Positions 15,499 through 24,667 of a stretch of DNA of 64,000 nucleotides are shown in pieces (position 1 is the stretch's first letter; every line of letters starts with the position of its first letter). The translations under genes and the position numbers were made by a program. The stretch spans positions 3,254,001 through 3,318,000 of the forward strand of contig NC_012914.1 of assembly GCF_000023585.1 (NCBI RefSeq). Reading direction: 5' to 3'. Source of the DNA: Paenibacillus sp. JDR-2 (GTDB lineage Bacteria; Bacillota; Bacilli; Paenibacillales; Paenibacillaceae). A model generated the notes under the pieces. That model was given only the letters and a program-made list of their open reading frames with translations. It was not told the DNA's origin and made no database searches.

Positions 15499-16836
15499 AT
15501 GTTTTCTCAGTTCGGAAAAAACTTTATATTTGGAACGGCTACGGCAGCTTATCAGATCGAGGGAGGCTGGAACGAGGACGGCAAGGGGCTGTCGATCTGG
15601 GACAAGTTCGCCCATACGCCGGGCAAGATCCGAGACGGCAGTTCCGGGGATCTGGCTTGCAATACTTATCATGATTTTCAGACGGATATTGAGATTATGA
15701 AAAGCCTTACCATGGATGCCTACAGGTTCTCGATCAGCTGGTCCCGATTAATGCCAGAGGGCAGGGGCGCGGTGAACCAAAAGGGATTGGACTATTACGA
15801 CCGTCTGGTGGATACGCTGCTGGAAAAGGGGATTCGGCCGTTTGTAACGCTTTTTCACTGGGATACGCCATATGCATTATACGAGAAATACAAAGGTTTT
15901 GCCGGCAGGGAGACTGCAAACTATTTTGCGGAATATGCTCTTCTCGCGGCTCAAAAATTCGGGGACAGGGTAAAGGATTGGATTACTTTAAACGAGCCTT
16001 GGGAACATGCGATGATGGGGCATTTTCTCGGCGAGCATGCGCCTGGCTTAAAAAATCCTTGGACCTATTTCAAAGTTGCGCATCATCAGCTGCTCGGTCA
16101 TGGATTAGCGGTGCAGGCTATGCGAAGTGCCCGCAGGGATTTGAATATTGGCGTTACGTTAAGCCAATTTCCGGTTTATCCGGCTAGCTTCGAACCCAGC
16201 CAAAAGGAGATGGATTCGGTCGAGATGGCAGATATGTTCATCAACCGGTTTTATCTGGATGGCGTTTTTAAAGGGAAGTACCCTGAGAAGCTCTTTGCAA
16301 GACTTTGGCCAATCGTGCCAAAGATACTCCAAGGAGATATGGCAACCATTCAACAGCCCGTCGATTTTCTCGGGGTCAATTATTACAGTCGTTTGTTTGC
16401 CGAGAGAAAATGGTATATACCATTCCTAAAGACATGGATTGACCGATCGAATTCCGATGAACGTTACGCTCATCCCGTTCTTGGCGTTCACGGTTATCCT
16501 GAGGGCTTTAAGGAGTTGGCCAAGCGGTATCGCGAAGAATATGGTAACCCAGCCGTTTATATAACGGAGAATGGCACAGTAGGAGGGGAGATCTCGGATA
16601 AAAACCGTATCCGATATTTAACCCATTATCTAAGCTCCCTGCGGGAGGCCATCGATGAGGGCTCCGATATTAGAGGGTATTTCTATTGGTCGCTGCTTGA
16701 CAATTTCGAATGGAACTCGGGTTTAGCTTGTCGTATGGGACTTATTCATGTCGATCATGCAACCCAGCAGCGTACCATTCGCGAGAGCGGCTTCTGGCTG
16801 AGGGATCTGATCGCAAATCAGGAAAGCAGAAGATAA
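15499..16836 (+). CDS. GH1 family beta-glucosidase (6-phospho-beta-glucosidase possible)
   Basis: A 445-residue (beta/alpha)8-barrel glycosidase. The family 1 N-terminal signature FIFGTATAAYQIEGGWNEDG is at residues 9-28. The acid/base Glu is in TLNEPWEHAM near 163 and the nucleophile Glu in YITENGTVGG near 354. It lacks a signal peptide, so it acts in the cytoplasm on imported beta-glucosides such as cellobiose. AAAGGAG lies 11 bases before the ATG. It stands alone behind a promoter with an overlapping cre site, consistent with glucose repression. Sequence reading alone does not decide between free and phosphorylated substrates; no adjacent PTS genes favours the free form. Confidence 0.93.
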   Translation: MFSQFGKNFIFGTATAAYQIEGGWNEDGKGLSIWDKFAHTPGKIRDGSSGDLACNTYHDFQTDIEIMKSLTMDAYRFSISWSRLMPEGRGAVNQKGLDYYDRLVDTLLEKGIRPFVTLFHWDTPYALYEKYKGFAGRETANYFAEYALLAAQKFGDRVKDWITLNEPWEHAMMGHFLGEHAPGLKNPWTYFKVAHHQLLGHGLAVQAMRSARRDLNIGVTLSQFPVYPASFEPSQKEMDSVEMADMFINRFYLDGVFKGKYPEKLFARLWPIVPKILQGDMATIQQPVDFLGVNYYSRLFAERKWYIPFLKTWIDRSNSDERYAHPVLGVHGYPEGFKELAKRYREEYGNPAVYITENGTVGGEISDKNRIRYLTHYLSSLREAIDEGSDIRGYFYWSLLDNFEWNSGLACRMGLIHVDHATQQRTIRESGFWLRDLIANQESRR

Positions 16837-16839
16837 AAC

Positions 16840-16886
16840 AAAGAGGGTTATTGAAGATACGATCTTCAATAACCCTCTTTCTGTTA
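16840..16886. terminator. Bidirectional terminator
   Basis: A perfect 19-bp stem (AAAGAGGGTTATTGAAGAT and its complement at 16862-16880) with a three-base loop between convergent genes. T-rich on both exits. Confidence 0.88.
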
Positions 16887-16894
16887 AGATCACC

Positions 16895-17452
16895 TTAATA
16901 ATAGGGTTCCATCATTAGGAACACAACAACTCCGGTTAAGCTGACGTAAAGCCAGATCGGCATCGTCCATCGTGCGATTCTGCGGTGTTTGTGCAGTTGG
17001 TTTGTCCAGCCCCATACGAGAGTGAACAAGGCTAATGGCACGATGACGGCCGCTAGAATGCTGTGAGTGATAAGGATGAAGAAATAAATCGGCCGGACTA
17101 CGCCTTCTCCGCCAAAACTCGCCGTCTCCGACGACATGTAATGAAACGTTAAATAGGAGACAAGGAACAGCAGCGTTGAAGAAAAGGCGGCGAGAATGAA
17201 CCCTTTATGGAGTTTTACGTTCTTCCGCAGAATTGCGATTAACGCGGCTAGCAGGAAGATGAAGGTGAAGCTGTTCAACAGTCCATTGATTCTGGGGAAG
17301 ATGGTAATGTCGAAATCGATATTCCCCTTGTAGCCAATCGGCGAGAAGAACAAGAGTAAAATAACGATATTTGCGATCAGCGAGATCGTGACGATAGCAG
17401 CCGTATAGTTTTTGTTGCTTGTTTGCTGCGGTACATTCTGTTTTTTGCTCAT
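16895..17452 (-). CDS. DUF420 (YozB-type) membrane protein
   Basis: A 185-residue protein with five predicted transmembrane helices and the conserved His residues of DUF420: HKGFILAAFSSTLLFLVSYL near 85, LTFHYMS near 105, THSILAA near 130 and HRRIARWTMPIWLYVSLTGV near 165. Members of this family are linked to cytochrome oxidase maturation (CtaM/YozB group), which makes a haem-related role likely. ATG 17452 is preferred: a ribosome site GGAAAGGAG lies 13 bases upstream, whereas the TTG at 17479 is inside it. Monocistronic and convergent with the GH1 gene. Confidence 0.8.
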   Translation of the reverse strand: MSKKQNVPQQTSNKNYTAAIVTISLIANIVILLLFFSPIGYKGNIDFDITIFPRINGLLNSFTFIFLLAALIAILRKNVKLHKGFILAAFSSTLLFLVSYLTFHYMSSETASFGGEGVVRPIYFFILITHSILAAVIVPLALFTLVWGWTNQLHKHRRIARWTMPIWLYVSLTGVVVFLMMEPYY

Positions 17453-17696
17453 TAAAACCGAAGAACTCCTTTCCAACACATGGTGATGGCTTCATTATAG
17501 ACGGGTTTTGCCGAGCATTAATCAAGCTTTGATGTCGAAATAGCGAAATCTTATTGACTATTTCGCGGCGGGAGAATTTGACTCCAAGTTTCATGACCGT
17601 GAATGACAAGAATATGGGGGAGTATCTGAATGCAACATGAAGTCGACCTTTAACGTCTATTTGGATGAACGAACTAGAAGTATTGGAGAAGATAAT

Positions 17697-18236
17697 TTGA
17701 AACAAATAATAGCTGTCATCCTATTAAGCATGATTTGTATAACGGGCTGTTCCTTTGACAATGAAGCTAAGGGAATAAAACCGATTTTATATAAGGAAAC
17801 GGTTGGAAATTTGGCCTATGAAATCATGCTGAACAAAAACAGGTATAAAATGAATGATGAAATCGTAGTGAAGACAAAAATAACAAACCAGGGAAAAGAT
17901 ACGTTAACCTATGTTTCAGGCAGCTCTAGTTGTCCTAACCATGCAGTCGTGAATGTCATACATGTTAAATCAAATAAAAGATTGGAAATAAAACCCTACG
18001 GGCCTTGCACGGCTGATTTAGGCAAATCGAAAATGAAGCCAGGTCAAACGGTCGAAGATACGGACATTTATATTGCGGAGGTTTACGGAAAATCCGGACA
18101 GGAGCTTGCACCGCTCGGAAAATACGATATCGAAGCAGCATTGCCACCGGAAGATATCAGATCGACTGAAAATAATCATTCCGTTCCAATAGAACAACGT
18201 CAAAGTGTAAAAACGCAAATTGTTCTGGTTAGATAA
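17697..18236 (+). CDS. Lipoprotein with BsuPI-like domain
   Basis: A 179-residue exported lipoprotein. From TTG 17697 it reads KQIIAVILLSMICITGC, giving a lipobox ITGC at about residues 14-17. The mature part has the beta-sandwich pattern of the BsuPI (intracellular proteinase inhibitor-like) family: NRYKMNDEIVVKTKITNQGK near 50 and a C-terminal LGKYDIEAALPPED segment. TTGGAG lies about 11 bases before this TTG; longer upstream frames lack a ribosome site and would bury the signal peptide. Two extra Cys residues (SSSCPNH, GPCTAD) could form a disulfide. Function unknown. Confidence 0.7.
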   Translation: MKQIIAVILLSMICITGCSFDNEAKGIKPILYKETVGNLAYEIMLNKNRYKMNDEIVVKTKITNQGKDTLTYVSGSSSCPNHAVVNVIHVKSNKRLEIKPYGPCTADLGKSKMKPGQTVEDTDIYIAEVYGKSGQELAPLGKYDIEAALPPEDIRSTENNHSVPIEQRQSVKTQIVLVR

Positions 18237-18303
18237 ACTCCGTTTTTATTAGCTTTTCTCTAGTAAGCAGGGATGATGTTTATTGGCTAAATAACGATTG
18301 TGG

Positions 18304-18332
18304 AGGAGCTGTCGCTGACAGCTCCTTTTTGA
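18304..18332 (+). terminator. Rho-independent terminator
   Basis: A 10-bp perfect stem AGGAGCTGTC / GACAGCTCCT with GCT loop and T5, ending the BsuPI-like lipoprotein transcript. The remaining spacer up to 18458 is AT-rich with no gene seen. Confidence 0.85.
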
Positions 18333-18458
18333 TTTGCTGCAGTTGTTCACCTAGCGATTCACTAACTCGTAGTTAAATCAATAGTTACAACAATATTGTA
18401 TTAAAAAGTATTAAATCAAAAATTTCATTGAATGATACAGTATTTTTGAAATGAATCG

Positions 18459-18488
18459 TTGACTTTTTCTAGAAAATGCCGATATACT
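18459..18488 (+). promoter_or_regulatory. Promoter of the GH43 gene
   Basis: TTGACT (18459-18464), 18-base spacer, TATACT (18483-18488): a good SigA promoter, 120 bases ahead of the GH43 start. Confidence 0.65.
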
Positions 18489-18569
18489 CTCGATATATTA
18501 GATTAAACGAATGAAATGAGGTGATAGGGACAACGTTGTCAGGGGAAGGTCATCACGATCAGTCATTGA

Positions 18570-18583
18570 TGAAAGCGCTTTAA
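18570..18583. promoter_or_regulatory. cre-like site in the GH43 leader
   Basis: TGAAAGCGCTTTAA differs from the cre consensus at one position (A for the penultimate C) and has the palindromic core AAAGCGCTTT. Lying 25 bases before the start codon, it would act as a roadblock for CcpA-type repression. Confidence 0.55.
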
Positions 18584-18608
18584 ATAAATCGATGAGGTGA
18601 TTAGCTTA

Positions 18609-21600
18609 ATGTTGAAACGAATGATAATGGCTATATTGTGTGCGCTGCTTTTGATTGCCCCTCAGGCGGCATTCGCCTATAAGAATCCGAAGTCGCTGCC
18701 CGACGAGTGGGGACAATATGGGCTTGGCGACCCTTACGTAATGAAGTTTAACGGTAATTATTACTTATATGTGAGCACGAGAGATACCGATATCGGGGTC
18801 AAAGTGTGGAGTTCGCCAGACCTTGTCAACTGGAGCTATGGAGGATTGGCCGCAACCGATCCGGTTACGAAGGGGGCCTACGCTCCTGAAGTCGTGTATT
18901 GGAACGGATATTTCTATATGTATACCTCACCTGCCGGTAATGGTCATTACGTGCTGCGCAGCGAGAGCCCGACCGGTCCGTTCACGGTGCAGACAGGCAA
19001 TTTGGGAAATTCGATCGATGGAAATGTTTTCATTGACGATGATGGAAAATGGTATTTCTATCATGCGAACGGAGCGGGCATTCTCGCGGCTGCGATGCCT
19101 ACGCCGACAACGATTGGCAATAGCGTCAATACGGGTGCAAGCATGGACGGCTGGACGGAAGGTTCCACGTTGTTTAAACGCAACGGCAAATACTATATGA
19201 CGTATACCGGCAATCATGTATTCAGCAAAGGCTATCGGGTCGACTACGCGGTCAGCACGAATCCGCTCACGGGATTCGTACGTGACACGGATAACCCAAT
19301 TTTAATCAGTACGGAAGGTCCGACCGTTGGTCTCGGCCATAATACGGTCGTCGTTGGTCCGAACCTGGATGCCCGCTATATCATCTACCATAATCTTGAA
19401 GGACCGGGCATTATCGGACCTCTTCGCCATATGGGGATGGACCGGATCGTGTTCAACGGGGATAAAATGTCGGTGCTCGGACCAACGGCAACCGAGCAGC
19501 CGGATCCGGAGATGCCGGACTTCGAGGACCGATTCAATGGGGCGGAACTCAGCCCGGCGTGGACGAATACGGATGGTAGCGGCTGGAGCGTTGATTCCGG
19601 TCTTCTGCGGCAGCAAGCCGCCGGTACGAGCAGACTGGTAACTACAGCTGCTGCAGAAGACAACTATACGGCAGAATTTAATCTGCAACTGGCTGAGTCC
19701 AGCAATGCCGAGAGCCCGCAGCTCGGGGTCGTATTCTCCCGCAAGGGCGATAATGATTTCGGCACAGCACTGTTAGATCCGGCAAGCAATTCGGTGAGGA
19801 CGCAGTTTCGAGTGAATGGCGTCGATCTGGGATGGATTTCGAGCACGCTGCCGGAAGGGTACGATTATACAAAGCTGCACAATATCCGGGTTGAGAAATC
19901 AGGGGACACGTTCAAAATCTACGTCGACGGCATGCTAAAGCAGACGCGCAACGTGATGCTCGGTGGCGGCAGTATCGGCTACGTCACGGAGAACGCGAAG
20001 GCTAATTTCGGTTATGCTGCTTTCAGCAACGACGTGAACGGCAGCAGCGATTTTGACGCAGCGAAACCTGTTCCGGGTCAAGTCGAGGCCGTTCATTACC
20101 TGTCAGGCGGCGAAGGAGTCGGGTATCACGACCAGACACCGGTTACAATCGGTGATTACCGAGGAGAAGGCGTGGATACGGATAAAGCAGATGACGGCAC
20201 CTCTCATATCACCGCTTTCGAGAAAGGAGAATGGCTGCAATACCGTTTAAACATTGCGGAAGCAGGCAAATACGATATCGATCTTTCTTATGCGGATGCA
20301 GTTTTGGGCAGCAAAGTACAGCTCACTCTGGATGGTGGACAACCGCTGGGCGAGTTTGAATCGGCAGGAAACACGGATGCTGCTGATACAGGATGGCAAA
20401 CAGCACAGCTGAATGGCGTAGCACTGCCGGCGGGTGTTCATATCTTGAAGGTCACTGCCTTATCAGGCACTGTGTCGATGGATAAGCTGACGTTCCACAA
20501 GCACGTGGATGTTCCGGTTCTCTATGATAATTTCGATGATGGCCAGGATGACGGCTGGAAAAGGTATGAAGGTTTTTGGAGCGTAAAAAGCGACATTGCC
20601 GAAGAGGAGCAGGCTTACGACGCTTATCATCCGATTCCGGGTACGATTGGTACGGTACACTATATCTCCGGAGGCGAAGGTGTCGGTTATCATGAGAATA
20701 CTCTCGAAAACATCGGCGGCCAGTACCGGGGAGATTCGGTCGACATCCGCTCCAATCCGGTCGGCGGCGGTTACAACGTAGGTTGGAACCAGACAGGCGA
20801 ATGGCTGAAGTTTAACATTGACGTTGCGGAAGCCGGATCCTATAACGCAGAATTCAAAGTAGCTACAACTTTGGATGGAGGTCAGATCCGGCTATGGCTG
20901 GACGATACGACGGATCTGACCGGCATTGTGGACATTCCGAAGACCGGCGACTGGAACATCTGGAACGTGGTGCGTAAATCCGGTGTTACACTGCCGGCAG
21001 GCAAGCATACGCTGAAAGCCGAGACGGTCCGCGGAGAATTTGATTTCGCAGGTATAGCACTTACGAGGATGGATCAGCCAATACCAGTACCCGGCGTCAT
21101 CGAAGCCGAGCATTACAAAACCGGCGGTGAAGGCGTAGGTTACCATGATTTAACTCCTGCGAACATTGGGGGTAAATACCGCAACGATCAAGTCGATATT
21201 CGATCCGCTGCATCCGGCGATCAGATCGTAGGCTGGAATCAAACAGGCGAATGGTTGAAGTACAATATTCACGTCGCGGAAGAGGGATTGTACGATCTCG
21301 ACTTGTGGGCAGCTACAACGTTCACGGATGCGCAAGTCCGGCTATGGCTGGATGACACGACTGATTTGACAGGCACATTGAGCGTTCCTGCTTCCGGCGA
21401 CTGGAATAAGTGGAAGTCGGTGACGAAATCCGGTATCCAGCTGCCGGCTGGCGATCATGAACTGAAGGTCGAAATTGTCAAAGGCGAGTTTGACATGACG
21501 AGACTGTCGCTCACCCAATTCGATAAGCCGCACGTGCTACCCGGATTTATCCAGGCTGCTGATTATAAGGCTGGCGGCGAAGGTACGGGCTACCATGATC

Positions 21601-22748
21601 TGACTCCCGCCAACATCGGTACGGAATATCGAAATGAAGCGGTCGACATCCGCCGGAATGCGGGCGGCAGCTATAATGTAGGGTGGAACGCTACCGGCGA
21701 ATGGCTGGCTTACAATGTAGATATTGCTCAGGCGGGCGTATATAACGTCGATTTCGTAACCGCTACATCGATGGACGGTGCGAAGGTCCGGCTGTGGCTC
21801 GACGATGCAACCGATCTAAGCGGTGAAGTCGATATTCCGAGTTCCGTGACCTGGGAGAACTGGGCGACAACGACAAAGCAAGGCATCTATCTCCCGGCGG
21901 GCGAGCATACCTTGAAGGTCGAAACCGTGAAAGGTGAATTCGATTTCCAAGGAATACGCATTCATCAGAATCCGGTTGAGTCAAAGGTTGCTCATACCGG
22001 CGAATATCAGGCAGCGGTTGGCAGCTTCGCAAAGACGACGATCGGAGATGCCAATTGGTCGGATTACAGCGTGGAGTCCGATATCAAGCTGATTAACGAT
22101 TCCGGTGACGGAGGCATTTTGTTCCGGGCAAATAACCCGGCTCACGGCAAGGAGCTGAATCAGAACAATGCGAACTTCGTGCAAGGATATGTCGCGTACC
22201 TGAATAAACAGGGCGTTCATCTCGGCAAACTGAATTACAACTGGACCTATTTGACGGGAGTGCCGCTCGAGATAAAGACAGGCGAATGGAAGCATGTGAA
22301 AGTCGTCGCGCAGGGGGCGCGTATCCTGGTGTATGTGGATGATATGAGTAAGCCGGTGATTGACTATACGGACCGCAGCGGAAATCCATTCACGCACGGC
22401 AAGGTCGGCATGCGGACGTTCATGAATGAAACGAGCTATGACAATTTCACGGTTCTCCCAGCTCCCATAAACGCTCCTGCCGTCGGAAAGCTGCTCGATT
22501 GGTTTAGCTCAGCCGGGCAGTTAGACGAGAAGACCCGGAAGCAGCTGGATAAGGAGCTTGAGCATGCAGCCGATGCGGTCAGCAAGAAGAAGCCGGATTG
22601 GAAGCAGGGGATTAAGCATTTGGACAATTTGCTGAAGCAGCTGAATAAAGAGAAGAAGCAGGAGATGGTTTCCGATCAAGCAAAGACAACGCTCAATCGG
22701 AGCGTTAACGCGCTCATTGAAGCGTGGAGTTCAAATCTGGGCAAGTAG
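18609..22748 (+). CDS. Secreted GH43 family enzyme with four CBM6 and nested lectin-like domain
   Basis: A 1379-residue exported carbohydrate-active enzyme. Signal peptide 1-23 (cut after AFA). GH43 five-blade propeller about 24-300, with catalytic candidates Asp41 (GLGDPYV), the Asp of SIDGNVFIDDDG and the Glu of WTEGSTLF. A concanavalin-like module follows at about 304-478 and a first CBM6 at about 487-636. A second concanavalin-like module starts at 638 (YDNFDDGQDDGWKRYEGFWS), is interrupted by three more CBM6 repeats (about 676-1119; each GGEGxGYH...ExW/RLWLDD...), and resumes at about 1127-1283. A FIMAH-like helical tail ends the protein. ATG 18609 has GAGGTG upstream. It probably attacks arabinan, xylan or a related plant polymer; specificity is not readable. 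Confidence 0.9.
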   Translation: MLKRMIMAILCALLLIAPQAAFAYKNPKSLPDEWGQYGLGDPYVMKFNGNYYLYVSTRDTDIGVKVWSSPDLVNWSYGGLAATDPVTKGAYAPEVVYWNGYFYMYTSPAGNGHYVLRSESPTGPFTVQTGNLGNSIDGNVFIDDDGKWYFYHANGAGILAAAMPTPTTIGNSVNTGASMDGWTEGSTLFKRNGKYYMTYTGNHVFSKGYRVDYAVSTNPLTGFVRDTDNPILISTEGPTVGLGHNTVVVGPNLDARYIIYHNLEGPGIIGPLRHMGMDRIVFNGDKMSVLGPTATEQPDPEMPDFEDRFNGAELSPAWTNTDGSGWSVDSGLLRQQAAGTSRLVTTAAAEDNYTAEFNLQLAESSNAESPQLGVVFSRKGDNDFGTALLDPASNSVRTQFRVNGVDLGWISSTLPEGYDYTKLHNIRVEKSGDTFKIYVDGMLKQTRNVMLGGGSIGYVTENAKANFGYAAFSNDVNGSSDFDAAKPVPGQVEAVHYLSGGEGVGYHDQTPVTIGDYRGEGVDTDKADDGTSHITAFEKGEWLQYRLNIAEAGKYDIDLSYADAVLGSKVQLTLDGGQPLGEFESAGNTDAADTGWQTAQLNGVALPAGVHILKVTALSGTVSMDKLTFHKHVDVPVLYDNFDDGQDDGWKRYEGFWSVKSDIAEEEQAYDAYHPIPGTIGTVHYISGGEGVGYHENTLENIGGQYRGDSVDIRSNPVGGGYNVGWNQTGEWLKFNIDVAEAGSYNAEFKVATTLDGGQIRLWLDDTTDLTGIVDIPKTGDWNIWNVVRKSGVTLPAGKHTLKAETVRGEFDFAGIALTRMDQPIPVPGVIEAEHYKTGGEGVGYHDLTPANIGGKYRNDQVDIRSAASGDQIVGWNQTGEWLKYNIHVAEEGLYDLDLWAATTFTDAQVRLWLDDTTDLTGTLSVPASGDWNKWKSVTKSGIQLPAGDHELKVEIVKGEFDMTRLSLTQFDKPHVLPGFIQAADYKAGGEGTGYHDLTPANIGTEYRNEAVDIRRNAGGSYNVGWNATGEWLAYNVDIAQAGVYNVDFVTATSMDGAKVRLWLDDATDLSGEVDIPSSVTWENWATTTKQGIYLPAGEHTLKVETVKGEFDFQGIRIHQNPVESKVAHTGEYQAAVGSFAKTTIGDANWSDYSVESDIKLINDSGDGGILFRANNPAHGKELNQNNANFVQGYVAYLNKQGVHLGKLNYNWTYLTGVPLEIKTGEWKHVKVVAQGARILVYVDDMSKPVIDYTDRSGNPFTHGKVGMRTFMNETSYDNFTVLPAPINAPAVGKLLDWFSSAGQLDEKTRKQLDKELEHAADAVSKKKPDWKQGIKHLDNLLKQLNKEKKQEMVSDQAKTTLNRSVNALIEAWSSNLGK

Positions 22749-22776
22749 CCGACAATTCTAAATCCAACTAACGAAT

Positions 22777-22823
22777 AAAAACGTCCCTGTACCGAAGAAG
22801 CCTCGGTGCGGGGACGTTTTGCG
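22777..22823. terminator. Terminator between convergent GH43 and MFS genes
   Basis: AAAACGTCCC / GGGACGTTTT stem with an inner imperfect pairing (ACCGA...TCGGT) and T4 exit. The A-run on the other side would serve the minus strand. Confidence 0.75.
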
Positions 22824-22888
22824 TCATCGTATTCGGTTATCGCTATGTTATTGTTCCTTATGCCCGATTAGCATGAAAGTGACTGACT

Positions 22889-24091
22889 TTATGCGCTGAT
22901 CTTCCTTGCGCGAGCCTCCTTATCCGCTGCTCGGGAAGCTGCACCGACGCGAAGGTAACCGAATGCAACGGCTGAAATGAGTGCGGCAATGGAGACGCCG
23001 GCAGCGCCGATCCAAGTGATGGCAGCCAGTGAAGCCCCTTCCACGACGACGCCGCCGATACCCGCGCCCGCAGCCATGGCCAGCTGTATAACAGAGCTGT
23101 TAAGGCTAAGCATGATGCTGGTTGCTTCGGGAGCGAGTGAGATCAGATGGTATTGCTGCGTCGGGCCGGACGACCAAGCGGAGAAGGACCAGAGCATGAG
23201 CAGCGGGAACATGAGCCCCGGCGAATGCGCGGCGAACGAAATCACGACCAGCCAGGCTGCATGGAACAGCATGCCCGTCACCAGAGTGCGCTTGAATCCC
23301 CAGCGGTCGGTACTGAAGCCGCCTAGCTTGGAGCCGATAAGACTAGCGATACCGAACGCAAGCAGCGCAATGCTGACGAATTTCTCGCTCATGCCGGTAA
23401 TATCAAGCAGGAAGGGGGAAATATACGTATACGTTATGGAATAGCCGCCAAGCCAGAAAAACGTAATGCCAAGCGCGACGAGAATTTTAGGATTCTTGAG
23501 CAGTTTTAGTTGGTCGCGCAGCGGTACCGGCTGCTCGCCATCCGTCTTTGGAATCGCTAAGGCAATGAGCAAGAGCGCCAGTAGTCCGAGCAGTCCGATA
23601 CCACCGAAGACCAATTTCCAGTCATAGGCGGAAGCGACAAGCCTACCGAGCGGGACGCCGACGATCAACGCCGTACTGAAGCCCATAACAAGCGTAGCGA
23701 TAGCACTCCCCTGCTTCTCCGCAGGCGCGAGCTTTGCTGCGACCGTGAGTGCCGTGACGACGAAAACGCCGCTGCTGAGTGCAACGATAACGCGGGAAAC
23801 GATGAGGGCGGTAAAGCCGGAGAAAAAGTAGGCGGCTACGTTGCCAACGATAAATATCGAAAGTGCGTACAACATCAGCCTTTTGCGGTCGACTTTGGCA
23901 GCGGCCGCCATCAGGAAAGGCGTCCCGAATCCGTAAGCAAGGGAGAACACGGTAATCAGCTGGCCTGCCGCTGCCACCGAGACGCCGATGTCGTCGGATA
24001 CTTTATCCAGAATGCCGGCAATGATGAATTCGGACGTGCCGACGAGAAAGCTGACTAAAGCCAGCATATATATTTTTATATTGTAAGACAA
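22889..24091 (-). CDS. DHA1-type MFS transporter
   Basis: A 400-residue, 12-helix major facilitator. TM1 carries LVSFLVGTSEFIIAGILDKVSDD, the pattern of AraJ/YdhP/YdeR-like DHA1 exporters. The loop between TM2 and TM3 holds the motif-A remnant AKVDRKRLML, and GFSTDRWGFKRTLV repeats it between TM8 and TM9. TM5 has the Gly-rich motif C-like stretch TALIVGVPLGRLV. Start TTG 24091 has AAGGAG about 10 bases upstream. It is the second gene of an arsR-MFS pair and has its own candidate operator in front, so efflux of a compound sensed by the ArsR protein is likely; the compound is unknown. Confidence 0.88.
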   Translation of the reverse strand: MSYNIKIYMLALVSFLVGTSEFIIAGILDKVSDDIGVSVAAAGQLITVFSLAYGFGTPFLMAAAAKVDRKRLMLYALSIFIVGNVAAYFFSGFTALIVSRVIVALSSGVFVVTALTVAAKLAPAEKQGSAIATLVMGFSTALIVGVPLGRLVASAYDWKLVFGGIGLLGLLALLLIALAIPKTDGEQPVPLRDQLKLLKNPKILVALGITFFWLGGYSITYTYISPFLLDITGMSEKFVSIALLAFGIASLIGSKLGGFSTDRWGFKRTLVTGMLFHAAWLVVISFAAHSPGLMFPLLMLWSFSAWSSGPTQQYHLISLAPEATSIMLSLNSSVIQLAMAAGAGIGGVVVEGASLAAITWIGAAGVSIAALISAVAFGYLRVGAASRAADKEARARKISA

Positions 24092-24132
24092 ACGTTCCAG
24101 CTCCTTATCCGTATCTCTCTGTATTATAATTT

Positions 24133-24158
24133 TATATTTCTAAATCTATCGAAATATA
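24133..24158. promoter_or_regulatory. Candidate ArsR operator in front of the MFS gene
   Basis: Perfect inverted repeat TATATTTC-N10-GAAATATA. The core TATTTC-N10-GAAATA recurs in front of arsR at 24478-24499. A TATAAT lies just downstream on the minus strand. Confidence 0.6.
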
Positions 24159-24171
24159 GACCAAAAAAAGG

Positions 24172-24453
24172 CTACCCCAAAAGATACGGGGCGTATTTCA
24201 ACGCGACTTCTTTATTGACACTGTAATAAATGTACGTGCCGTCCTTGCGCAGCGTGAGCAGGCCGCATTCCGTAAGCTGCTTCAAGTGATGAGACAGCGT
24301 TGAACCGGCAACGGACTCCAGCTTGCTGCCAATGTCGGAGCAGCAGAGATTCTGCTCTTCCGTAAGAAGCATCGCTATTTTGATCCGGGTCGGTTCTCCG
24401 AGTGCTTTGTATACTTTCACTGCCTGTTTAACTTCCTCGTTATCCTCGACCAT
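24172..24453 (-). CDS. ArsR/SmtB family regulator
   Basis: A 93-residue winged-helix repressor. The helix-turn-helix runs through CCSDIGSKLESVAGSTLSHHL (residues 36-57) and the wing through LTLRKDGTYIYYSVN (68-82). A Cys pair sits at the start of the third helix (EEQNLCCSDI); it could be a metal or thiol-reactive sensor, but the classical CVC arsenic box is not present. ATG 24453 has GGCGGTGAG upstream. It heads a two-gene unit with the downstream exporter, and matched inverted repeats before each gene suggest it represses both. Confidence 0.9.
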   Translation of the reverse strand: MVEDNEEVKQAVKVYKALGEPTRIKIAMLLTEEQNLCCSDIGSKLESVAGSTLSHHLKQLTECGLLTLRKDGTYIYYSVNKEVALKYAPYLLG

Positions 24454-24477
24454 GGGGTCTCACCGCCTTTGCAAATA

Positions 24478-24499
24478 TATTTCGAAAACTATGGAAATA
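24478..24499. promoter_or_regulatory. Candidate ArsR operator in front of arsR-type gene
   Basis: TATTTC-N10-GAAATA, the same arms and spacing as the site at 24135-24156, lying 25 bases before the regulator's start. Confidence 0.6.
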
Positions 24500-24543
24500 A
24501 CAATAACACAATTCGGCAGCCGTTGTAAATGGGCGATTTGATG

Positions 24544-24567
24544 GCCGCGAAAATCGCGGCTTTTTTT
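24544..24567 (+). terminator. Orphan Rho-independent terminator
   Basis: GCCGCGA-AAA-TCGCGGC followed by T7 on the plus strand, with no plus-strand gene before it. The same hairpin sequence recurs at 33040-33064. It is probably a scar of a lost gene. Confidence 0.7.
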
Positions 24568-24667
24568 CATCGGTAACTCGTGGCATTATTTAGCAATTGC
24601 TCTAAGGGATGCAGGAACACTAAAATGTATTCCAGCGCTCTATGAGAGTTTGGCATGTGTTTGGTAA

